Part shown: positions 1 to 10,400 of the stretch, piece after piece
Numbering within the stretch: the stretch's first letter is position 1
How the letters are laid out: each line of letters opens with the position of its first letter
From: Chromera velia
Lineage: Eukaryota > Sar > Chromeraceae
Direction of reading: 5' to 3'
NCBI GenBank assembly: GCA_018398765.1
Contig: JAHBMJ010003922.1
Coordinates: 39,955-85,492, forward strand
Length of the DNA stretch: 45,538 bases
Notes under the pieces: generated by a model
The model's input: only the letters and a program-made list of their open reading frames with translations
Database searches by the model: none
What the model was told of the DNA's origin: nothing
Made by a program: the position numbers and the translations under genes

Positions 1-1310
1 GGGGGGGGGGGGGTGACTTTTCTGACGTAAATGGTTCTCTGTCTTGCGTCTCTTTCCTTCTATGGTAACTGTGTGAATATCTAGACTGAGACACACGGAC
101 TCGGTCCGAGACCACCGGGAAGACGGACTTGGTGGAGCGCGCAAAAGGCGCGGACTCCGTCTCCTCCTTCCTTGGAACCTTTTCTCTCCTCTTCGTCTGG
201 TAGGGAGATGAAAAAGCGGATCGCCTTTCTTTCCCCCCCTCTTTCTCTTTTTATGCCTCTCTGTCTGTCGTTTCTCTTGTGCTTGGTTTCCTTCTGACTC
301 TTTTCTGTTCTGTTCTGTTCTGTACTGTATTGAGTGAGTCGATCGATCAATGAAAGGAGAGGTAAACAAACGAGCGAAGAAGCGAAGGAGAAGGGAAGTA
401 TGTCGTTTCTCCATCTGCTGTACTTTTCTTCTTTGGTTCAGTAAGACGCTTGCTGGCTGCATTCTCAGCTTGTGAATTGAATCAGACAACGATCGTTGCG
501 TTCAAAGGGTAGCAGCAGAGAGCTGTCCCTCACAGAAAAAAGGCCACACACCATAAGACCATCCGACTTTGTCGCAGGGATGGCCGAATCAAAGCAGCAT
601 GAATTGCCGTCGGATCGATTGGAGGATGGATTGGGACAGAGAGAGAGGAGCTCAACTTGGTACATGCATGCATGTTAACTTAAGAGGCCTTCAGACGAGG
701 GATTGAAGGAAGAAGTGAAGCTCGAGTTGGACAACACAGAAAGTACATGACAGCAAAGGCAGCTAGGCAGTGGCTGGGGCCTCTCGCCGGATGGTGCCTT
801 CAATACGGAATCAAACATACGCCAACGCGGCAACTGTGTGCTGCGCACAGCCAGTCGGTAACGGATGATGAACGAGGCTTGAGTCGGTTTCCTGGTCGTC
901 TTGTCATTCAATTTCTCTTAGGTATATGACTGCATCAGCTGTGTGTGCGTCCATCAATTTGGAGCAAATGGAATAGCATGAACCAATCAAAGAATGGACC
1001 GTGAAAGCTGTGACTGCGTGAAGACTGCACTGAGACTGGGCCTCAGAAGAACAGCCTCAGGATGGTGTTCCACTGACCTCAGTCTTACGAACATACGTAT
1101 ACATGATCACGGAACTGAACTGCTACTGGAACTGCCACCATACACTGCCAGTCTGCATGGTGGTTGCTAGTCATGAAAGGATGCGCATGTATATATGTAT
1201 GTATATATATATATATATATATATATGAAGTAGAGCTAGGATCTTGAACAAGGCTTGTATGAATATGGACTGCCAGGAGCTAGGCTCCGACGGCTATAGT
1301 CATTCATTCA

Positions 1311-1345
<35 letters not shown>

Positions 1346-1390
1346 ACATACGCTCCAGCCGGGCCGGGCGTGGCGATTGAACGGGCGCCG
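1..1390. other. 5' end of window, no gene recognised
   Basis: The window opens with a run of G, which suggests a sequence or assembly end. Short open frames occur on both strands, but none has protein-like composition or paired splice sites. From about 300 to 330 there is a TGTTC/TGTAC-type simple repeat on the plus strand. I see no RNA gene here. Confidence 0.4.
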
Positions 1391-1529
1391 TCAAGGCCGC
1401 TCCTTTTGTGATGCAGCGATGTCCTTCCGCTCACCAAACAGTACGAGGTACTTGATCACGACGTTGTAGTAGATCGGGATGGTGGTGGTCTTGTCCACCG
1501 GTTGGGACCACACTTGGTACACTGCCAAC

Positions 1530-1562
<33 letters not shown>
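1196..1562. repeat. Three (TA)n microsatellites
   Basis: Long alternating TA runs lie at about 1199-1226, 1314-1341 and 1531-1561. A CATT tetranucleotide run leads into the second. The last two flank the coding fragment at 1391-1521. Confidence 0.9.
1391..1521 (-). pseudogene. Orphan terminal exon or coding fragment
   Basis: On the minus strand a short open stretch ends in TGA at 1393-1391. Its translation has natural composition, with segments such as VYQVWSQPVDKTTTIPIYYN and VIKYLVLFGERKD. An AG acceptor is possible just before 1521. The piece sits between two (TA)n tracts, so any upstream exon would lie beyond 1562, where I found none. I do not recognise the family. It could be the last exon of a small gene, a fragment carried by a mobile element, or a chance open frame. 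The run of tyrosine, tryptophan and lysine codons argues mildly against chance. Confidence 0.35.
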
Positions 1563-1564
<2 letters not shown>

Positions 1565-2391
1565 AAATAGTCTCCCGTTAGTACTGTTGGGAAAATAAAA
1601 TCTTTTATACTATTTCCTAGACTCTTTCATATATTTCATATAGTAACTACATATAAAAAATGATAAAAATTTAGATAACTCGGTATATTAACTCCATGAA
1701 GTAGATCAGAAACTAGATCCTGGCATCATCTTACGATACATTACATTTACGTTGAATCTGAGTCTGATTGTTACTAGGATTATTATAGCGATGGACCGCC
1801 GGTAAAACCTGGAACATCAATGCTGTGCTATGCTATAATGCATTATAGCTGACTAGACTAGTGACTAGACTAGCTGATCCTCACGACACTGAGCAACAAT
1901 GCATATGATATCACAAAAATCATATTTAAAAAAGGAACGAAGAACAGATCTTTCCGCGTATGCATGTGGTATGTGCGATATCCCTGTTTTGATACAATGT
2001 CACTGGTTTTCTGATTCAATTGCTAAAGTCCACCTCTAAAGTTCCTCACTCTCCTCAGCTTACAGAACCTCTGTCGGCACATTGCGCCTGCACTGATCGT
2101 AAGAATCTCCCGGAGAGACTTGAACTGCCCGCTCTCCCTCCCAAAGCCCAAAATTATGCCTCGACACAGTCCCGCCTCTGTTATTCCATCAAGCCCGCCT
2201 CATCTTCAACTGACACCTGTAAGAGAAGCATCTCAACCGACAACGAACTCGGGTAAGAATCCCACCAAAACGTCATTCGATCCTCGCCTGGCCCTTAGTA
2301 GGCCCCCCCATCCCTTGCTCGACACACACAGCCTTATCTCCCTTCCACCCGCAGCGAATTCTTCCTCGAGAGCGGGACGCAGGTGTCGCGA
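1563..2391. other. AT-rich then C-rich spacer, no gene recognised
   Basis: The first 450 bases are AT-rich, with short self-complementary words such as CTAGACTAGTGACTAGACTAG near 1855. From 2020 the DNA becomes C-rich and is open in plus-strand frames. The translation is low-complexity (Ser/Pro/Thr) and may simply mirror the disordered coding exon that follows on the minus strand. Confidence 0.35.
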
Positions 2392-5300
2392 TCAGCCTGA
2401 CTGTCCGCCTCGTTCGGCCCCCCCCTGTCGTATCTGGGCGTCAACAGCTGATGGCTTCTTGGTCGTGGGGGCCGACCCTGATGGAGCGGCGGGTTTCAGA
2501 GCTTGCAGATCACCAACCTGCGTGCCCATCCCTCCCCTCCCTCCCCGACCAGCGTGAACCCCTGCGTGACTGTCCTCCTGGCCCCCGTCTGTGGACTTGG
2601 TCGAAACTGTCTTCGCCCGCACTGCCGACGGGGAGATTGATGGGGCACTTTCAGGCACAGCAGCCATGGGGAAGGAGGACCTTCCCTGCAGGGAAAATTT
2701 CGGATAGACACCAGAAGCCTCCATGCTGCTGGTTCGTGCAGGGCGGGGTTCAGTCAGGGGTCCAGGTCCCTGAAAGCTTCGGCGGCCGTCATTGGAAAGG
2801 CGCGTGTCAGTGTCACGGAGACCTAGACCTGAGTCGGGTCTCTCTGCTCGCTGTGACAGGGGCACGCACGAAGGCATTCGGGCAGCACGCCTCGATTGCA
2901 ACCGCTCCTCCTCGTCCCCGTCATCAGAGGACTGTCGGTTGGTGGCGACTGTGAATGACTTGATCGTGTCTTCCTGCTGGGGGTGGAGGACTTGCAGATC
3001 GCCTACCTCTTCCATGGATGTCTGTCTCGTCACAGCACCTGCGTGCATACACGAATTGTAACAAAAGTGTTTTCAGTTCTTACATGACCTTCTCTTCCGC
3101 GCCGTCCATGCAGCGACGGTATGCGAGGAAGAAAGGGAGGTTGAAGTTCGGAATGAATCTGCTAAGTTGACCGACTTCAAAAACGAACAACAGGCGGAAA
3201 TTGGACACAAGAGCAGTTCAATTTCTCAGAAAACCCCTCCAAAGTCTTTTCTGCATGGAAAACATTCCACCTGGCACAGGTTAGCTGGCTGCCTTCACTC
3301 CTGCCCTTTACTAGCAGTACACATGAGGACAGCAAAGAAACTGCAAATTGTTGGAGCACAAGTTCCCGAGGTTGAATCCGTTTTGTGACGATCCTGGAGA
3401 CTTCATGAAATTGAACATAAGTCCCACAGAACTCCTAGGGATCACTCTGAAAATAAAGAAACCAACTGACCTCCACCGAAGCCGTGGTCATCGGAATCAC
3501 TGTTGTCATCTTCGCGATCCCCCTTGTGCTTCTTTGACGGAGGCAGAAGGGGGCGGTCGCACGCGTCGGTAGGGGGTGGCTGCATGCCCTGACCTCCTTG
3601 GTCGGACAGAAACGCAAACCCCCCTTTCAACCCTGAAGGACTCCTCGTCTCTTCTGCTCCGACCGCCTCTCCCGCTGTTGCAGCAGCAGCTGAAGCGGAA
3701 GACAAAGTCAAAGAGGAGGACGACGACGAGGAAGAGGACGAAGACGCAGAAGTGACCTCAGAGAAAGAACCTCCTGCTCCACCATTCCAAATAAGTTCAG
3801 AGACAATTTTTTTAGCAAAGTCCCTTTTTTTGCAGTGTATCGTCCACAGATCAAGTCAAGATCGAAGGCGGAAATCGAAGAAAGTCAAGTTACCGGATCG
3901 AGAGGTAGAGTGATTGAAAGACAGAACGAAAAATATCTGGAAAGAGAACGAACTGTTCTCACAGGAGGGCGACAAAGCGGCAAAATGAAAGCCAATTAAA
4001 TGAAGAAGCCGCCGCGAGAAGTTTCTTTGAACGAAGCATTGACTAACTGACAGTATCCGGGAGAGACTGCAAGGAGCATGTCCTGATGCCCCAATTCGAA
4101 CTGATGTCTCCTTCCTGGAGGCCCCCTCCAATCGATCAGCTTCTCCTCCTCACCCTCGTCTTGTCCCGCGCCGTCTCCCGCTTCTCCCTCTTCCTTTCTC
4201 ATCTGCTGTGTCACTTGCAACCATTTCTGAAACCACACTCGTGAGACGGGAAACCACTCTTGCTTCTTTCCCTCAGCGCTGTGCCCCAGCCCACTCTTCG
4301 ACAGACTGCACTCGATCATGTTCCATTGCCTGTCGTACTTTCCTCTGGCCCCCTTCTCTTCTCCTACCGGAAAAGGATATGGCGGCAGAGGGTTCGAGAA
4401 CCTTATGGGTACCGCCAGCATTTGAAATCGACGACCTGCAAATAGACAGAGGATCCGAACGCTTGTTTGCACGTATGCATTGTAAGATGCAGCCTCTCGC
4501 GATCCCAAGAATCCCGTCGAATTCCCATTGCACTCACTCGCCTTCCCCCTCTAACCAATTCCACAGTTCATAAATGTCGCCCCCTTCTCCCAGGCCCCAA
4601 CCAACCTTGATGCTCTGCAGTCCAGACGAAGAACTGTGTGTCCCAGTGGTTCGAGAAGTCCAGGTCTGGGCGGGGGTCCCTTTTTGTGGCCCAACTGGCA
4701 AGCCAACGGAGCTGCTTGGCTGCTTGTCGGAAGTGGACCGGCTGTTCCTGTTCTTCATCCACGAGGAAGACTGCACGTGAGGGGAAAGGGTCATACACTG
4801 CCTTATGTATTCTTCTGTACATCCATGCAGGATTGGTCTCCTAACTTTGACAACACTGACGAGCAATTACCTCATGCATCAAAGCACAGAGTCAGTGAGT
4901 GAAGTTTCGACCACACTCCACTCCGCTGTCCGACCATCCTCTTTGACCAACGATGAGAGGAGAGGACGCATGACTGAAGCACCTCTTCGTTCTTTGTTCC
5001 TTCTCTTGCTGTCAACACAAAGACCGTCGGCAGGTAGGGAGAGAACACGCCATGGACAGAATTGAAGGGCCGGTCATTTTTTGAAGGCAAACCCGAGATC
5101 GAGAAGTCGTCAAAGAATTCTGCTGCATTCTGGTAATCTCAACAAAAGCGATTGACGCATTTCCGTTTTTCCCCGAACACACAGGTACCCCCACTAAGCG
5201 GTCCATCTGCGGCCGCACCACCAGCTGTTGTCTAACTCGTCACTTCCCCAAGCCCAGACGCCGAATTGCGGATACGGGACTGACCAGCGCAGAGGGTGAC

Positions 5301-6136
5301 AACGAAAAGCTCCACCTTCAGAATGTTCCCATACTCGATGCCCAGGTCGCTCTTCCCGTTCTTTCTCTGTGCGTTCGGCAGCTTGGGCTTCCCTCGGAGT
5401 TCTTCAGGCAGGAATCTGAGGGCTATTTCGGGCTTGATTGGCCCTGCAACGTGTGAAGGTTGGATGGAGGGACGAAGGGTCACTCATAATCAGAGGTGGA
5501 CGTGTGGACGGTTGTGAAAGCTGTGGAAGGGGGGGGAAGAGTGAGAGTTGTCGGCAAGATTTTGGGAACACGAACACACGGTACTACTGAGAAGTGCGCC
5601 GACAAAAAAATCGCTGCATTTTTTTTCGCACATCTCTTAAAAGTAGATGCAAATTCTCTTTCAAGTCTTTTCTTTCGTCCAGAAACGAGACCGTCTTCCA
5701 ACGCGTGCCTTGAGGCGCACTTTCTTGAGAGTGAGAAGGCACAAACGTCCAGAAAGGAAGAAAGATAGAAGAGATGAAAAGGGAATTACGAACAAAGGAA
5801 GCATAACAGCAGAGAGAGCCGTACAACAAGGAAGGGAGTGTGAAGGAGGAAACGAGGCAACGAGAAAGAGAAAGATCGACAGAATACATGTTTCTTCTTC
5901 TCCCTTTTTTTCTTCACGTACACAACAGACAGACAGACTGCATGGTTTCTTTCCCTCCTTTTCTCCACAGACAGACAAGACTATTTCGTCTTTTCTTTAC
6001 TTCACTTTTTCACAGACAGACGGACAGACAGACAGACAGACAGACGCAGACAGACAGAAAGAAAGAAAGAAAGAAAGACAAACAGACTACATGTTTCTCC
6101 TTCTCCCTTCTTTCCTTCGTGAACACAAGAGACAAA

Positions 6137-6168
<32 letters not shown>

Positions 6169-6265
6169 AAAAAAAAAAAAAGAAAGAAAAAAAGAAAGAA
6201 AGAAAGAAAGAAAGAAAGAAGGAAGGAAAGAAGGAAGGAAGGAAGAAAGGAAGGAAGGAAGGAAG

Positions 6266-6297
<32 letters not shown>

Positions 6298-7021
6298 AGA
6301 AAGAGGGAAGGAAGGAGCTAGGGAACTCACAGGGGTAGTGAGGCCATTTCCGGACATCCTTCATCTGGAAGTGGGGGTGATCTCTTATGTTCGGCACAAT
6401 TTTCTCGTCGCACTGTGCCGTTTGATTCCACCAAAATTCCCAGCTGTTCGGCAAGAGCGAAACCGAAAACGCTCCCACCGGCCTCTGCCCGCTCTTCTTT
6501 GCACCCTCACCGAAAATTCCTGCTTGCGGAGCACTTGCACTTGCCGCTGCTGATTGGTGTCCCTGCGCCAAAACAAAAAACAAGCGAGAGGGAGGCAGAA
6601 AGAAACCACAATGGCTGACAGAGAACAGAAGTCCCTAGAATCCAGGAGGAAGATCGATGCTGGAGGAAGATGGAAAGGAGGTACTTCATGGAGGGGAAAA
6701 AATAGAGCGAACTTGCGCAGCGTTCCAAGCAGAGCAAGGACTTTTCCCCCCTTCCATCGGGAACGAAGAGACGATGAACTTTTTATTCCCTTCTATCCTT
6801 CCTTGAATGACTTACGGTCATCATGTTCTCGTCTGCGTCCTCCTCCTCTCCCTTTCCGTCTGCGTCTCCCGTATTGTCTCCCCCACCGACCCCGTGCACA
6901 TCCGTTTGTCCGTCTGAACGTTGCTGCGCCAATTCGTCTCTGTCTTTTGCGAGTGTGTCTGTGTTCCCGTCTCCCTGAACATCCCTGTCGCCTTCATCGC
7001 CTCTGGCCGCCATCCCCTCAT
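2392..7021 (-). CDS. Multi-exon gene for a mostly disordered protein with a possible DUSP-like block
   Basis: In sense order the exons I can support are 7021-6816, 6562-6331, 5443-5285, 5122 to about 5050, 4797-4606, 4435-4052, a Ser/Ala-rich exon ending at 3471, and 3038-2392 (stop TGA). Junction phases agree for 6816/6562, 6331/5443, 5285/5122, 4606/4435 and 3471/3038. The exits of the 5122 and 4435 exons are not settled. The first exon is acidic (GEEEDADENMMT). The 4797 and 4435 exons hold tryptophan-rich blocks, SNHWDTQFFVWTAEHQ and EWFPVSRVWFQKW. The second recalls the start of a DUSP domain of ubiquitin-specific proteases, but no catalytic Cys or His box is visible. The last exon is low-complexity and contains two similar peptides, EVGDLQVL and QVGDLQAL. 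No start codon was found; an initiating exon probably lies between 7022 and 7480. The function is not known. Confidence 0.55.
5885..6315. repeat. GACA / GAAA / GGAA composite low-complexity tract
   Basis: GACA runs (about 6012-6045) pass into GAAA and GGAA runs (about 6057-6315). They are preceded by TTTCTTCTTCTCCCTT-type pyrimidine blocks that alternate with CAGA. The tract falls inside an intron of the minus-strand gene. The long Lys/Arg/Glu or Phe/Leu/Ser open frames read from it are artefacts of the repeat. Confidence 0.9.
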
Positions 7022-7479
7022 CTGCACCCGACACAGACCAACAAAGAAAGAGAAGGGAGATCGATTTGCAGGCAGACAAACACACAGACAGACAGAGAGG
7101 CGGACATGCAAACAAACAGGGAGTCAAATGAGAGAGAGAGAGAAAGAGAGAGAGACGCAGGCAGACAAACAGACGGAGGGCACGAAAAAGAACCGACAGT
7201 CATAACTGCTCTGAACGTACTCAAATCACAGACATACTTCCTCTCCATCCATCCGTCTCACCCAGAATAGAAATGCCCCCAATAGCGCCACCATTGGAGA
7301 GTGTCCTTTCTTTCGCACTTCCTCCCTCTTTACTCCTGTCTCTTCCTTCGTGTTCTGACACTTCTTTGATTCGTCCATTCGTCACCCACCCGCGCAACTA
7401 CTGACAAACTCAATGACTTTCCCGCTCTCTTGTTGAAAGACTACAAACAGAAGAGAAGAGACCAGAGGAAACAATCTAT
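7022..7479. other. Spacer between two same-strand genes
   Basis: This stretch lies between the proposed stop of the giant GTPase gene at 7480 and the first supported exon of the next minus-strand gene at 7021. It contains CAGA and GAGA runs (7076-7165). On the minus strand an ATG-initiated frame of about 50 codons starts near 7389 (peptide MDESKKCQNTKEETG). It could be the missing first exon, but no donor in the right phase was found. Confidence 0.3.
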
Positions 7480-10400
7480 TCACGCCAGCCACGGAACCGA
7501 CCGACCTGTTCTCTCCGAATTTCCCTCTGGCCCCGACGTGAGCAGATTCACGGTAGATTTCTCCACGACCTCCATTCTCGCTTGCTGCGCTTGCTGCAGC
7601 ACATGAAACACCAGTCAAACGAATCGATGTCGTCTCCTCCCCTCACCTACCGCCCTCCGTTTCCTTGCTTCGACTTCTGGTGTCTTTGATTTCTACGGCG
7701 AAAGTGATCCCAACTGCAGCTCACTTTTCTCTACCCCTGCCCTTTCCCTGTCAGAGACTGAAAAACAAGAAAAGAGACGCACCGGAGCCATTTGGTTGTC
7801 AAATCTCTGCATGTCAGGAGGCACAGAGTCGACCATATCGAAAAATTCCAGAAAGAAGCGCCGAGAACGCATCCAGACCTCCTTGACCGCCTGTGAGGAG
7901 ATGGCTGCATCCAGGGCTGTCGTCTCTTTGAAGCCTTTCAACCATGACGGGTAATACTTCTCAAGATGCTCGAAGAAGGGCCGATAGGAGTCGAAATCCC
8001 CACGCTTCCATTCGTCCTCCATCGTCGCCTTCGTGTTACAAACTGCCAAATGAGGAGTGTTCGTCTCTGCTTGCCTGGTGCCAAAGAAGGCGCCAAGAAG
8101 ATGGTGTGAACAAATGTGGTCTCGATGCTCTCCAATCTCCTGGCACCTTGCATCTGCATGGAACAGGTAAGAGACAGACAGGCACACGTGACATTTTGTG
8201 AGGACAAAGAATCTGATTTTAAAGCCATTTCATGCATGGAAAAAGAAAGCAATAGACAGGAGGCGCACTATGGAAACTTCGGAAGATTGACTGACTGCAG
8301 AAAGGGCATCGCTCAACGCATCCTGTGGAGGAACTCTTGGCAGTCGCCTTGAAGCTCAACAAAGTTCGGCAAAGATGGCTAAGGCAGGCGCTCTCGAGGC
8401 CACCTCCGTCCTCTTGGCCTGTTTCACCAGGCTCTTCGATGCACATGAGCTTGATCTCACGAGACAATTCCTCTGCAAAAACCTTGGGGTCACTCACGAC
8501 GACCTCTCCTGCACTGAAGTCAATAGGCAAACACGCCCGCACTCCGGTGAAGCGCTCCTGCTGATCCGAGGGCATCTCGGCAATCACTCGAGAAAGCGGT
8601 CGAGGTCCTTCGGCCGAGAGCTCTGCCCATGCATGGAACAGATCAGAGACGGTTCCGAGTTTGTCTCGAAGGGTGTCGACGAGGGCGGGGAGCTGTTGGA
8701 GCTCCTCCCTGGTCTGAAGCTTCTCCCACGAGGCGTCAAATAGGTCGTCAATGTACAGGTCAGGACAAAGAACGAACTTCACGCACTCAGGGAGGTCTCT
8801 TTTCTCGAAGCTTAGGTTGAAAGCCTTCTGGCAAGACGCGCAGGCATCAGGCATCTCCGCCTGCACTCGCGTGGACACTCGCAGGGCAATGGAGTTGACG
8901 CTCGTGTCTAGCACTTCTCGTGATGCGCTCTCGAACAGCTTCTCTGCGTATCTTCGGGCAAGCTGGAGAGAGTCACGACTGACGCGCACGAGATCCAAGT
9001 GTGCGGCAAGGCGGGTCTCGCCTTCTGCCGCAATTTGACGTTTCTTCTCCTCTATCTCTGCTTCATACCGTTTGCAACGCCCTCGCGCCAGCCGAACCAG
9101 AATAGCAAAGCGCGTGCACTGAAGCAGGTGGTGGTTGGAACCAGTTTGAAGTTGGAAAAAGGTGTCTTTTCGGAGACGTTCTGGGATGCCGTTGCGGGTC
9201 GTTTTCTCTGCATCCTCGTATGCTCTTTCGAGAACGCGTTGAGTCATGTCTGATGGATTTCCCCCCGTCCCCATGCGTCGCATCTCCTCCTCCTCTATTG
9301 AGTCGCAGTTCGCCAGAAGACAGTCAAACTCTTCCTTGAACACCTCCCATGCTTGCTGCTTCTTGATGGACTGCTCGCCTGGCCGACTGAACCAGGTTGC
9401 CGGCTGCACAAAGGACGTAGGTACAGCAAGGAATTGGGTACAACGGCAGTAAACGATTTTGCCGTACAGGAGAAGGAGTGGGGCAGAAACATCATGAATA
9501 TATACCAGGCACGAACGCCCGATACGAAGCGATCTGTGATTTAAAAACCGAACTTGAAAAATTCTCGTCGTACTTGCAAAAAATCGTCTGCAAAGCTGTC
9601 CGCATCATGAAAGTCGGGAAACGAGATCTCTCGGTCGACGACGCACGGAGTGACGTTGCGAGACTCAATTGCAAAGACGTTTTTCCAGTCAGACCTTCGC
9701 ATGATCACGCTGTGGTGGTCTTGACAGAGGGCGACACACACATTTTCTGGAGAGGGAAGGGAGCCCTTGAATTCCTGTAGCACGCTTGCGCTGAGGGCCC
9801 TCCATGCGGCCCGGAACCGAGACTCGGCCTGGGCCTCTCCGTTCTGCGTTGTGAGACAGCCCGCATCTCTCAATTTCTGCTGGAAGCCTTCTTCAAGAGA
9901 CCGACGCTTTTGTCTCTCTCGCGCACTTTTCACGATTCGGTTCGCTGCTTCTGTCGCGATGCTGATGGACCGGTCAACTGCGGTCTCCAGCTGCGGCCGA
10001 AAGCGCTGAAGGATCGACTCCTTTGCCTCCAGGGCAGCAGCACGCTCATCAAATTTCTCCTCGAGGATCTGCAGATGGCGTCTTCTTGCGCTCTCACTCT
10101 CACGAACGAAGCCCCTCTGCTCGTTGTCCACAATCCCCTCATCGTCCACATTTCCCATCCCCCCAATGCGGCTCTCAAGATTCTGCACCAGTGTTTGCAG
10201 ACAGTCTTGCAAACCGTCCCCGGGGTTGTTGACGACTTCGTTGGACAGCGAGGACACCAGTTCCTTCACCTTCTGGACCATGCGCACCTCATGAAGGGCC
10301 TCGAAGTTCAGGAGATTCGCGCCTACCTTCACCAGTGTGTCAAAGATGGATGAGCAGTGGATGTGCCAGGCACTGAGGGAAGCGAATTCTGCAGTGGAGG

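Noticed and set aside
6002-6583. Long Phe/Leu/Ser-rich or Lys/Arg-rich open frames
   Set aside because: They are translations of the GAAA/GGAA repeat; only the part at 6331-6562 on the minus strand has normal composition and splice sites.
8325-9038. Plus-strand open frames over the giant GTPase exons
   Set aside because: They are shadows of the minus-strand coding sequence, whose frame has family motifs and phase-consistent introns.
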